Below are positions 50,417 through 60,939 of a stretch of DNA of 64,000 bases, piece after piece (position 1 is the first letter of the stretch; each line of letters opens with the position of its first letter). The translations under genes were made by a program, and so were the position numbers. Source of the DNA: Candidatus Hydrogenedentota bacterium (GTDB lineage: Bacteria > Hydrogenedentota > Hydrogenedentia > Hydrogenedentales > JAEUWI01); contig JAEUWI010000014.1 of the NCBI GenBank assembly GCA_016791475.1, forward strand, positions 1 through 64,000, written 5' to 3'. The notes beneath the pieces are model-generated. The model worked only from the letters and a program-made list of their open reading frames with translations, had not been told where the DNA came from and searched no databases.

Positions 50417-53215
50417 TCAACCTATGCCGATGGGCGTCTGCTCGCTTTCGGCGGGCGATTCATCTATTTCCAGGTGCTTCCGAACCAACGCCATCAGGTC
50501 GTCGGTGGTAAATGGTTTGCGTATGCACCCCGCCACACCCTGCGGAATGCGACTACGCTGGGGCAGTCCGGTCATTACGTAAAGGGGAACGCCACGGCTC
50601 TGGGCCTGGGGCAGTATCTCGCCCAACTGCTCCGTCACACTGGCGCCCGGCACATCCACATCCACCAGGATCAGACCGGGCCGCTCGATCTGCAACAGCT
50701 CCAGCGCCTGGGCGGGAGCGGCCGCGCAGTAGGCCAGCACATGACGACGCGCCATGGCCGTGTCCACCCACTCCAGAAGGCCAGGATCATTGTCCACCAC
50801 CAGAATTCGGGCGAGAACGCCCTCGCCCTCCGAATCGCGCACGCGCCGTCCCTTCTCCATACCGCTTTCATCTTCATTGCAGACGGCATGAAGGGCGTCG
50901 GCCAGATCCTGGGCGCTGAAGGGCTTGGAAACGAAATAGATATCGCCCCAGAGATCGCCCGCCTCTCGCAGGCGTTCTCCCGACGCGCCGGTGAAGGCGA
51001 TCACGGGCAGGGTGTCGGAGGTGAGGTTCTGTCGCAGCAGCGTCAACGTGCTCAGCCCCGCGATATCGTTCACCGTGTCGTTCAGCAGAATCAGCGCGGG
51101 CTGCTTTCGCTCGAGTTCGCGCAGGCATTGATAGCCGTTTGTGGCCCGCCGGAATTCGATGCCGATGGGCTCGAGCACATAGGCCAGCGCGCGGGGAAAG
51201 GCTTCTCCTTCGTCCACCACCAGGACGTCAAGCCCGGCGAGATGGTCCAGCGAGTCCCGTTTCCACTCAGGGTCGAAGACCGCTGCCGGAAGGACCACCG
51301 TGAAGGTGCACCCCTTGCCCTCCTCGCTCTCCACCGCAATGGTTCCCCCGTGGGCCTCAACGATGCTCTTGGCGATCGACAGGCCGATACCGGTGCCTTC
51401 GTAGCGTCGGGTCTTGGAGCTGTCCACCTGGAAGAATTTGTCGAAGACCTTCTGCTGATGTTCTCGGCGGATGCCGATACCGGTATCTGTAACCGTCATC
51501 TTGAAGGTACGCCCTTCGAGGCACGCCGCGCGAACCGAAATGCTGCCGCCTTCTGGTGTGAACTTGAGGGCGTTGTTGAAGAGAATTCCCAGCACCTGAT
51601 CCATTTTCGTCCGGTCACACCAGATGGGCGGGAGGCCTTCCGGCACATCGGACGTCAGCTCGATGTCCCGGGCCAGGGCTCCCGGATGGAAAGAGGAAAC
51701 CGCCTCCTGAATCAGGGCCGAAGGCGTACAGAGCCGACGCGAAATCTGGACGCCGCGAATCTCCATCCGGCTGAACTCTATAATCTCGTTCAGGTGCCCC
51801 ACCAGACGACGAACGTTTCTATCCATGACGCGCACGGCGGCGATCTGCGGCCCGGCCATTTCGCCCAGGCTGCCCGACTCCAGCATTTCCACATAGCCCT
51901 GGATCGTGCTCAAGGGCGTACGAAGTTCATGGCTCACATTGGAGAGAAAGCTGTCTTTGGCCCGATCATGCATGAGAAGCTCTTCATTCAACTCTTCCAG
52001 CTTCTGGGCGCGCTGTTCGAGCTGGAGCTGCATCTGCTTCAACTCGCTCACTCCGGTAACCACCAGGGAGTAGACGGGCTCCATGGCGCTGCCCTGGGCG
52101 AGATAGGTCACCGCGAGCATGGCGGGAACGACGGCGCCGCTGGTGTCCACAAAGTTGAGTTCGAGACGGGCCTCTTCGTCGGGCAGCGACTCTCGCTTCA
52201 CGAGCAGATTCAGCAAGCGTACCCTGCCCGCCGCATCCACAAATTCCAGGACGTCCCTTCCGAGTATATGGTCCTTATCGGTCTTGAGAAGGTCGCAGAC
52301 GCGCCGATTTACGAACTGGATACGGTTGCTGGTGTCGATCGTCAGGAAGCCTTCATTCATGGAGAGCAGCAGGGTGCGAAATCGTTCTTCCGATTCCTGG
52401 AGCTTCTGGGTCTGTTCTTCCACGAGCGTCTGGAGGCCCTGGGCATAGCGTTCAACCCGCTTGGCCAGTCGCTTCTGCTCTGTGATTTCGCGCACGGTCG
52501 CAAGATTCGCGTAGTGGCGCCCGAATCGATTCAGCACGGGGGTGCCGCTGAACCAGAAGTATCGCTCTTCGTCGCCCACGTTCCAGGTAACTTCGTATTC
52601 CGACGCGACCCGGTTTTTCCGCTGCTCGATGTGTTCGGAGATGCCTTGAATCTGGAAGCGCTCCGCCAGGGCGAGGGTGTCCTGGCCCAGCACCTCCCCC
52701 TCGTCAATGTGAAACATCTCCAGGAAACGCTTGTTCACCATCAACACCGGGCCGTCCACACGACTCAGGATAAAGCCCTCGTGCATATGGTTCGCCAGGT
52801 ACATGAATCGCTCGGCCATCCCTTCGACGTCTTCCCCGGTCCGGGCCACCATATACAAGACCACAATCAGGCCGAGCATGAGACTGCCGATTCCGATGAC
52901 CCGCGAATACAGGGCGATCTGCTGGCTCATGACCGTCGCATCGTTGGAGGGGTCGGCGAAGCCGGTAACGCTCAATCCCGCGCCCAGGAGCAGCATGACC
53001 ACGCCGAGGAGCAGGAAGAGGCGCTCCACGAGACTGATCTGGAAGCGGGCCAGCAGGTTGCCACAGGAAATGAGGGGAATCGCCACGGAAAGCAGTGCGA
53101 CCACGCTTCGCAGGGCCACACTGTCCAGTTGCAAGGAGAATAGAATCCCACCGAGTCCCATGAGGATGGGAATCAAGTAGAGAATCAATCTTTTTCTTGG
53201 ATAGCGACTTTTCAT
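50417..53215 (-). CDS. Hybrid sensor histidine kinase with two receiver domains
   Basis: About 932 residues from ATG 53215. Four membrane helices cover residues 8-125. Two PAS domains (about 140-265 and 285-410) and a coiled region lead to the phosphoacceptor domain (H-box SNVSHELRTPLS, about 435) and an ATPase domain (N-box GILFNNALKFTPEGG, G1 DTGIGI, G2 GTGIGLSIAKS). Two receivers follow. The first (about 675-795) has Asn in place of the phosphorylated Asp (ALILLNDTVND), so it should not accept phosphate. The second (about 805-920) keeps it (LILVDVDVPGA). No output domain. A longer TTG-started frame reaches 53281 but has no ribosome-binding site. Confidence 0.9.
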   Translation of the reverse strand: MKSRYPRKRLILYLIPILMGLGGILFSLQLDSVALRSVVALLSVAIPLISCGNLLARFQISLVERLFLLLGVVMLLLGAGLSVTGFADPSNDATVMSQQIALYSRVIGIGSLMLGLIVVLYMVARTGEDVEGMAERFMYLANHMHEGFILSRVDGPVLMVNKRFLEMFHIDEGEVLGQDTLALAERFQIQGISEHIEQRKNRVASEYEVTWNVGDEERYFWFSGTPVLNRFGRHYANLATVREITEQKRLAKRVERYAQGLQTLVEEQTQKLQESEERFRTLLLSMNEGFLTIDTSNRIQFVNRRVCDLLKTDKDHILGRDVLEFVDAAGRVRLLNLLVKRESLPDEEARLELNFVDTSGAVVPAMLAVTYLAQGSAMEPVYSLVVTGVSELKQMQLQLEQRAQKLEELNEELLMHDRAKDSFLSNVSHELRTPLSTIQGYVEMLESGSLGEMAGPQIAAVRVMDRNVRRLVGHLNEIIEFSRMEIRGVQISRRLCTPSALIQEAVSSFHPGALARDIELTSDVPEGLPPIWCDRTKMDQVLGILFNNALKFTPEGGSISVRAACLEGRTFKMTVTDTGIGIRREHQQKVFDKFFQVDSSKTRRYEGTGIGLSIAKSIVEAHGGTIAVESEEGKGCTFTVVLPAAVFDPEWKRDSLDHLAGLDVLVVDEGEAFPRALAYVLEPIGIEFRRATNGYQCLRELERKQPALILLNDTVNDIAGLSTLTLLRQNLTSDTLPVIAFTGASGERLREAGDLWGDIYFVSKPFSAQDLADALHAVCNEDESGMEKGRRVRDSEGEGVLARILVVDNDPGLLEWVDTAMARRHVLAYCAAAPAQALELLQIERPGLILVDVDVPGASVTEQLGEILPQAQSRGVPLYVMTGLPQRSRIPQGVAGCIRKPFTTDDLMALVRKHLEIDESPAESEQTPIGIG

Positions 53216-53281
53216 AGGGGTCGGACCACACACGGCTCTAACTGGAGCCAGTATACCAGATATTGTGTGTGCAATACCCAA

Positions 53282-53737
53282 TCAACCACTACCCATTCTC
53301 TCCCGGGCAATGGCCTCGCTGGCGAGCACGTCACAGCGCTCGTTGTAGTGAACCCCGGCGTGCCCTTTGACCCAACGCCACTGGATATCATGCTGGCTCG
53401 CAGCGGCGTCGAGGGCCTTCCAAAGATCCACATTCTTTATTTCGCCGCCCTTTCGCGTCCAGTTCTTCCGCTTCCAGCCCGGCAGCCATTCCGTGATGCC
53501 TTTCTTGAGGTATTCCGAGTCGGTGTGGATCGCCACCTTGCAGGGCCGCTTCAGGGCATTCAGACTCGAGATGGCCGCGGTCATCTCCATGCGGTTGTTC
53601 GTCGTATCGGGGTGGCTGCCGGACAATTCCCTGATTTTTCCCTTGTAAATGAGGATGGCGCCCCATCCACCGATGCCGGGATTGGGCACGCAGCCGCCAT
53701 CGGTATAGATGACGACCCGATCTTCGGATTCAGACAC
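53282..53737 (-). CDS. rnhA: Ribonuclease HI
   Basis: A 151-residue endonuclease cutting RNA in RNA-DNA hybrids. The catalytic tetrad is complete: Asp13 (YTDGG), Glu51 (NRMEM), Asp73 (HTDSEY) and Asp136 (NERCDVLA), with the substrate-handle region KRKNWTRKGGEIKNVDLW and His in VKGHAGVHYNE. The start is GTG (53735-53737) with AAGGAG 9 bp upstream. It is 12 bp from the EamA transporter gene and about 65 bp from the hybrid kinase gene on the same strand. Confidence 0.97.
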   Translation of the reverse strand: MSESEDRVVIYTDGGCVPNPGIGGWGAILIYKGKIRELSGSHPDTTNNRMEMTAAISSLNALKRPCKVAIHTDSEYLKKGITEWLPGWKRKNWTRKGGEIKNVDLWKALDAAASQHDIQWRWVKGHAGVHYNERCDVLASEAIARERMGSG

Positions 53738-53749
53738 GATTAGCGCTCC

Positions 53750-54709
53750 TTACGCGTTCTTATTGTTGTGCCGCAGGCTATTTCGACACCAGAAGAATAC
53801 ACCATAGAGGCCCGCGCCGATCAGCCCCATGGATACGAGCAGGTTCCAGGTCAGCGCTTCGCCCAGCACCGCCGACGCAAGCAGGGCGGCCACCGGCGGT
53901 TTAAGCAGGATAATACTGGCGGCGCGGGTGGCGTCCACGTGGGCAAGCCCCTTGAAGTACAGCCAATAGGCCAGACCCGTGCCGCCGACGGAAAGGTAGA
54001 GAATGGACCCGGCATGGCGCTGGAGTACGGCCCAGTCGATGCCCTCGCTTTCCAGGAGGGCGAAGGGCGTCATGAACAGGACGCCAAAGGCAAAGCATAG
54101 TACCGTCACGGGAAGGCCCGTGAAAGCGCCCGCCGACTTCTTGACCAGCACGGTCCAAAGGGAGAAGGTACCCGCGGCACATAGCGCCAGGAGCAGTCCA
54201 GCGAGGGAAAAGGCGGGCGAGGGCTTTCCCAGGGAGAGCACCGCTATTCCCGCGAGACCGAAGCACAAGCCCGCCACCCGGGCAAAATCCATGGGTTCCC
54301 GCAACAGGAGACGCGACAGGGCCAGCACGAAAAGGGGCGAGGCGCCATAGACCGTGGCCACGACGGCCGCGCCGGTCAATTGCAGACTGTATTGCAAGGC
54401 AATATTGGAGACGACCACGCCGGGCACGGATACCCAAAGGCAGAACCAGAGAATGCGGCGGTCGATGCGGAGTCCCCGTCGCTTCAAGTCGTGGGAAAGG
54501 AGCGTAGAGAGAAAAACACCGCCGACAAAGAACCGTATCCAGGCCAACTGGATCGGTGGCACCTCGGTCAGGATGGTCCGGGTCACTACTTCGACCGTGC
54601 TCCAGAGACCAATGGCGGTCAAGAGACAAAAATAGCCAAGCCGTTCTTGCTTTCGTGGAATCATGGGCTGGGTGGGGCTCGGTTGGTGGGGAAATGAGGC
54701 GATGGTCAT
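53750..54709 (-). CDS. EamA/DMT-family transporter
   Basis: A 319-residue inner-membrane protein with ten predicted helices arranged as two EamA repeats (about residues 26-155 and 165-305). LTAIGLWSTVEVVTRTILTEVPPIQLAWIRFFVGG and VVATVYGASPLFVLALSRLLLREP are typical of repeat one, and SVGGTGLAYWLYFKGLAHVDATRAASIILLKPPVAALLASAVLGE of repeat two. Family members export amino acids, nucleotides or other metabolites; substrate is not predictable. Possible alternative start at Met16 (54664). Confidence 0.93.
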   Translation of the reverse strand: MTIASFPHQPSPTQPMIPRKQERLGYFCLLTAIGLWSTVEVVTRTILTEVPPIQLAWIRFFVGGVFLSTLLSHDLKRRGLRIDRRILWFCLWVSVPGVVVSNIALQYSLQLTGAAVVATVYGASPLFVLALSRLLLREPMDFARVAGLCFGLAGIAVLSLGKPSPAFSLAGLLLALCAAGTFSLWTVLVKKSAGAFTGLPVTVLCFAFGVLFMTPFALLESEGIDWAVLQRHAGSILYLSVGGTGLAYWLYFKGLAHVDATRAASIILLKPPVAALLASAVLGEALTWNLLVSMGLIGAGLYGVFFWCRNSLRHNNKNA

Positions 54710-54779
54710 TTTAGCGTTGCGGAATATGCGGACGCAAACAACGCAGAAATACCCGCCCGACTGGCGTGGAAAAGAGGGA

Positions 54780-55346
54780 TCAGGATGTCTTGCTCGCGAT
54801 TAGCTTCTCGATGAACTGCGCCGCCCGATCCTTACGATGCTTCCGGGCGAGATCCAGGGGCGTCATGCCGGCGTCATTCTTGTCGGCCAGGGAGTCCCCC
54901 GCTTCAAAGAGTATCTTCAGGACACCACCCTGGCCGTGGATCGCGGCGGTATGGCTCGGCAGATCTCCGAAATGATCGCGCTTGTTCATGTCCGCACCGT
55001 GGGCCAGGAGCCAGCGGGCGCCGTCCTGCCAGCCGAGGAGTGCGGCCGCGTGGAGTGCTGTCATGCCGGTGAAATCCGCCGCGTTCACGTCGGCACCCGC
55101 TTCCAGCAGGGCCTCCATAGCGTCGATCTGGCGATAGCTCACGGCATACTGAAGCGGCTGCTTACCCAGTTCATTTTCGTCGGCCGCCAGACCGGGGTCG
55201 GCCTCCAGCATGGCCCGGGCCTCTTCCAGGTCGCCCCGTCCGATGACATCATGAAGCGATGGCGTACAACCCGCGAGAAAAACCGCGCAGAGGGCGCACA
55301 CCGCGCGTGCGTCGCGGGCGAAGCGAAGTATGAGGCGGCAATTCAT
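54780..55346 (-). CDS. Ankyrin-repeat lipoprotein
   Basis: A 188-residue protein with a lipoprotein leader ending in FLAGC (Cys at residue 27). About four ankyrin repeats fill the mature part: LHDVIGRGDLEEARAMLEADPG, KQPLQYAVSYRQIDAMEALLEAGADVNAAD, MTALHAAALLGWQDGARWLLAHGADMNKRD and DLPSHTAAIHGQGGVLKILFEAGDSLADKN, then a capping repeat. It is probably a periplasmic or outer-membrane protein-interaction module. It starts 6 bp after the sugar-binding protein gene, so the two are likely cotranscribed. Confidence 0.87.
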   Translation of the reverse strand: MNCRLILRFARDARAVCALCAVFLAGCTPSLHDVIGRGDLEEARAMLEADPGLAADENELGKQPLQYAVSYRQIDAMEALLEAGADVNAADFTGMTALHAAALLGWQDGARWLLAHGADMNKRDHFGDLPSHTAAIHGQGGVLKILFEAGDSLADKNDAGMTPLDLARKHRKDRAAQFIEKLIASKTS

Positions 55347-55352
55347 GGAGCG

Positions 55353-56351
55353 TTACTGCGCCCCGGCGGGTGCGGGAAGCCACTCGCCCCCGCCTTCGAT
55401 GTTCTCCGGCGTAAAGAAACGAGAGGGCAGCACGATGGTCTTGGGGACGCTCTCGCCCGCGAGGAGTTTCAGGGCCGTTTCGATGGCCTGTCCCCCGCCG
55501 GTGGGATATTCGAAACAGACGTCGAGGATGCCCTCGCGGACATACTGCAAGCCTTCATGGGGCAACCCATCAATCCCCACAAATCGCATTTCATTTTCCC
55601 GGCCCGCAGCCTTCGCCGCCAGCCATGCGCCGTGGGCGGCCGGATCGTTGTGGGCGTAGACGAGATCGATCTTGTCGAAGCGCGCCAGCGCGGATTCCAT
55701 CTCCTTTCGAGCTTCGGGCTCCAGCCATTGCATGTCGGCCTCAAAAACGACTTCGAGCGGGCTGCCCTCGATGCCCTTGCGGAATCCGCTGTTCCGATCC
55801 TGGCCGGGCGTGCTGGTCATCAGACCTTTCAGTTCCACGACCTTTCCGCCTGCTTTCAGGGCCTCCGCAACCCAGCGGCCCGCCGCCTCGCCGATGATCT
55901 TGTTGTCCGCGCCGATAAACTGTGTGTAGCTGTCGCCCTGAACGGCGCGATCCAGGATAATCACGGGAATCCCCGCGTCAAAGGCTTTCTTCAGCGGCTC
56001 GGTGAGGGGACCGGCTTCTTTGGGGCTGCAAATCAACACGTCCACGCCCTGATTCACAAACTCTTCGATGTGGGCGCGCTGCACGAGGGTATCGTTCTGG
56101 GCGTCCTTGAACTGGACATCGAGTTCCGGGTGCATGGCCGCGGCCGCCGCAATATCGCTGTTCATCTGCACGCGCCAGGGCTCGGCAAGATTGCACTGGC
56201 TCATGCCGATGACTTTGGCGGTCTGTTCCGATGCGGGCTGGGCCACTTGCGGCCCCCCATCGGGCGCGCCGCTTCCGCCGCAGCCCGACACCATCACCGC
56301 CGCCAGCAGCAGCCACGCCACGGAATGCTGAATCGATTTGCCCATGTGCAT
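55353..56351 (-). CDS. RbsB-like sugar-binding lipoprotein
   Basis: A 332-residue type I periplasmic binding protein of the ribose/galactose family. A lipoprotein signal ends at VSGC, followed by a Gly/Ala-rich linker. KVIGMSQCNLAEPWRVQMNSDIAAAA, DVLICSPKEAGPLTEPLKKAFDAGIPVIILDRAV and AHNDPAAHGAWLAAKAAGRENEMRFVGIDGLP match the family. The start ATG at 56351 has GGGAG 6 bp upstream. It pairs with the RbsC-like permease just upstream in transcription order. Lipid anchoring in a diderm would tether it to a membrane. Confidence 0.92.
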   Translation of the reverse strand: MHMGKSIQHSVAWLLLAAVMVSGCGGSGAPDGGPQVAQPASEQTAKVIGMSQCNLAEPWRVQMNSDIAAAAAMHPELDVQFKDAQNDTLVQRAHIEEFVNQGVDVLICSPKEAGPLTEPLKKAFDAGIPVIILDRAVQGDSYTQFIGADNKIIGEAAGRWVAEALKAGGKVVELKGLMTSTPGQDRNSGFRKGIEGSPLEVVFEADMQWLEPEARKEMESALARFDKIDLVYAHNDPAAHGAWLAAKAAGRENEMRFVGIDGLPHEGLQYVREGILDVCFEYPTGGGQAIETALKLLAGESVPKTIVLPSRFFTPENIEGGGEWLPAPAGAQ

Positions 56352-56372
56352 TTCTCTCTCCCGATACCCCGC

Positions 56373-57374
56373 TCAGGGGCTTCTCCGCCGCTGCAGAAGC
56401 ACGGCCGCCACAATGATGGCGCCGGTCAGCATGAGCCGACTGGCTTCGCCCACGGCGTTCAAACTCAGAATCTTCTCAAGATACCCTATTGTGAGCGCTC
56501 CCAGCAATGTCAGGAGCACGCTGCCGCGCCCGCCCATTAGATTGGTGCCGCCGATAACCACGATCGCAATGGCGCTGAGCTCGTAGGCCGATCCCGCTTC
56601 GGGATCGCCCTGAGTTTCCTGAGCCGCCTGGCATATGCCGGCGATAGCCGCGAACACGCCACTCGCCCCGTAGGCCAGAAGCTTCACCCGTGTGACCGAT
56701 ATGCCTGAAAGATGGGCGGCGGTTTCATTGCCACCCACGGCGTAGAGCTGGCGACCGGCGCGGGTGCGGGCCAATACAAACCAGGCCAGGGCAACACAGA
56801 CTAGGAAGATGATGGTCACAACGGCCAGGTTTCCACCCAACACCCGGGTGTCAATAGCTGAAAAAACGGCGGGAAGTTCCCGGTTTTCGAAGCCGCCGCC
56901 GGGCAGCTCGACGTAGGTGGAGATCTTTTTCCCGCCGGAAATATGCTTGGCGAGCCCCCGCGCGAACACCATCATGGCCAGGGTGACAATGAAGGGCTGA
57001 AGGGTATAGCGCGCGATCAGCGTCCCCGAGAGCAGTCCACAGCCGGCGCCTGCGGCAAGACACAGGGGCGTGGCCAGCCAGGCGCTCCATCCCCAGTGGA
57101 TGGTGAGTATGGAAAACAGCACGGCGACGAGCCCGAGGACGCTGCCCACCGAGAGATCGATTCCGGCGGCGATGATAACGAGGGTCATACCGCAGGCCAG
57201 AATCCCGTAGACCGAAACCTGGCGCAGCATGTCGCGATGGGTGTGCCAGGCATAGAAAGCGCCGTCCGCGTGGAAGAGGGCCCCAATCATAATCACGGCG
57301 GCCAGTGCCAGCACCGCGCGGGAAACGGGGCTTCCCAGCAGCCCCGCCAACGGGGAAGTGGACCGGGCCTTCAT
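56373..57374 (-). CDS. RbsC-like ABC transporter permease
   Basis: A 333-residue inner-membrane permease with eight to ten helices. QVSVYGILACGMTLVIIAAGIDLSVGSVLGLVAVL is the hallmark N-terminal region of RbsC/XylH-type permeases; QPFIVTLAMMVFARGLAKHISGG and GNETAAHLSGISVTRVKLLAYGASG follow, the latter holding the ATPase-contact loop. The ATG overlaps the TGA of the upstream mutarotase-like gene by 4 bp. No ABC ATPase (RbsA-type) gene is found beside it; the four genes downstream are binding protein, ankyrin lipoprotein, EamA exporter and RNase H. Confidence 0.93.
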   Translation of the reverse strand: MKARSTSPLAGLLGSPVSRAVLALAAVIMIGALFHADGAFYAWHTHRDMLRQVSVYGILACGMTLVIIAAGIDLSVGSVLGLVAVLFSILTIHWGWSAWLATPLCLAAGAGCGLLSGTLIARYTLQPFIVTLAMMVFARGLAKHISGGKKISTYVELPGGGFENRELPAVFSAIDTRVLGGNLAVVTIIFLVCVALAWFVLARTRAGRQLYAVGGNETAAHLSGISVTRVKLLAYGASGVFAAIAGICQAAQETQGDPEAGSAYELSAIAIVVIGGTNLMGGRGSVLLTLLGALTIGYLEKILSLNAVGEASRLMLTGAIIVAAVLLQRRRSP

Positions 57375-58273
57375 GGCAGTTCCTCTACGAAAATCTCGTC
57401 GCCAATGGGCTCCTTATGAACCGCAATGGCAGCGGGCGGGCCAATGGTCCAATGCTCTATCACCACGAGGGGCGCACCCACGTTCACGCCCGATTGCGCC
57501 CCTTCCAGGGCGGATTCATAGATGTGCGTGTCGTCATCCAGCAGGGCCATCATCCCCATGCGATTCTCGCTTTCGGGCTCTTCCAGTGCACTCTGAATTT
57601 CGAGTCGCCGGGTCCACACGCCAAACTCCGTGTTCATCGTCAGCTCGCTCGCAGGCGAGGCCAATACAGCCCGCGAGCGCCTGGTTTTTGCGCGCAGGGG
57701 CAGCACATAGGAATCCTCGGGGTATTTCAGGATCTTATCGACGCCCTCGAATCGGCCCCGGACCAGCTTCATGGGGCCCCCGTCGACCGGAGCCAGCAGC
57801 GCGCCGCTCCAGGCGATTCTGGCCGTATTGCGAATGCGCACGTCCCGCTCTTCCTTCAACGAACTGAGCACCGTTACCTTGTAGGTCAGTGCGGCCGTGT
57901 CCCTCGCCAGTTGAACCTCTTTCTTTACCCGCCAGTGCGACTCCGGCTGCTCGGGGCCGAGCAGGAGAACGTAGTCGTCTTCGCGCTCGATAAGTTCGGC
58001 GGGACCGCGGCGCAGTACGACATCTTCAGGCCGGGTGGGCAGCACGTCGGTCACGAGCCCGCCCGGTTCGATCCAGCCGCGCCCGTCCAGCTCGGCGGGC
58101 GTCAAGTGCACCGGCTCCAGGAAGTTGCGCCCCCCGGGCACCCCCACGAAGCGAACGGAAAAAGTGCGACTGTCGAGCTCGATGCGGATTTTCCCGTTGT
58201 CTAGGGCAACGGGTCCGCTGGCGGCGGAGACCAGCGCGCTGATGAGCACGATGCAGTTGAATGTCAAGTTCAT
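57371..58273 (-). CDS. Exported mutarotase-like beta-sandwich protein, unknown function
   Basis: About 300 residues from ATG 58273, starting with a probable signal peptide (MNLTFNCIVLISALVSAASG). The frame is open further upstream to 58654 but there crosses the cysK promoter region. The body is nearly all beta: ALDNGKIRIELDSRTFSVRFVGVPGGRNFLEPVHL, then WRVKKEVQLARDTAALTYKVTVLSSL, RIRNTARIAWSGALLAPVDGG and EFGVWTRRLEIQSAL. This layout recalls galactose-mutarotase-like and DUF4380-like sandwiches. Overlap with the permease start (ATGA, 57371-57374) suggests a role in sugar recognition or release before import. Confidence 0.62.
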   Translation of the reverse strand: MNLTFNCIVLISALVSAASGPVALDNGKIRIELDSRTFSVRFVGVPGGRNFLEPVHLTPAELDGRGWIEPGGLVTDVLPTRPEDVVLRRGPAELIEREDDYVLLLGPEQPESHWRVKKEVQLARDTAALTYKVTVLSSLKEERDVRIRNTARIAWSGALLAPVDGGPMKLVRGRFEGVDKILKYPEDSYVLPLRAKTRRSRAVLASPASELTMNTEFGVWTRRLEIQSALEEPESENRMGMMALLDDDTHIYESALEGAQSGVNVGAPLVVIEHWTIGPPAAIAVHKEPIGDEIFVEELP

Positions 58274-58369
58274 GGATCCGAATCGATTCCCCGGCAAGGC
58301 CCCCGATACCAGGAGCGCTCCGCCGGACATTTTAATCGTTGGGACCGCGCCGGGCAAGGAAAAAGGGGA

Positions 58370-58398
58370 TTGAAATGGACGTTGGGGGATGCTAGCAT
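58370..58398 (+). promoter_or_regulatory. Candidate cysK promoter
   Basis: TTGAAA (58370-58375), exactly 17 bp, TAGCAT (58393-58398). A leader of about 135 nt runs to the cysK ATG. It has GC-rich possible stems but no riboswitch I recognise. Confidence 0.55.
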
Positions 58399-58538
58399 GA
58401 CCGGTGCGTGCGTTTGACACGTCGCGCGCGCCCTCGCCGGGCTGGACCACAAGGCAAATCCAGAGGACAGGCCCGCGGCGGCTGCCAGGCAGCTTTCCAT
58501 TTTTCCCGGCAAGAAATCCAACAGGAGGAGCCACTCTA

Positions 58539-60900
<2,362 letters not shown>

Positions 60901-60939
60901 GAAAGGGAACCGCGTTCATACGCGGTCAGAAGGTACTCC

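Noticed and set aside
50309-53143. 944-codon plus-strand open frame opposite the hybrid kinase
   Set aside because: It has no recognisable motif and its opposite strand carries PAS, kinase and receiver motifs in order.
58399-58538. cysK leader considered as a SAM or other sulfur riboswitch
   Set aside because: Stems can be drawn in such GC-rich sequence, but I find no conserved core of a known class.
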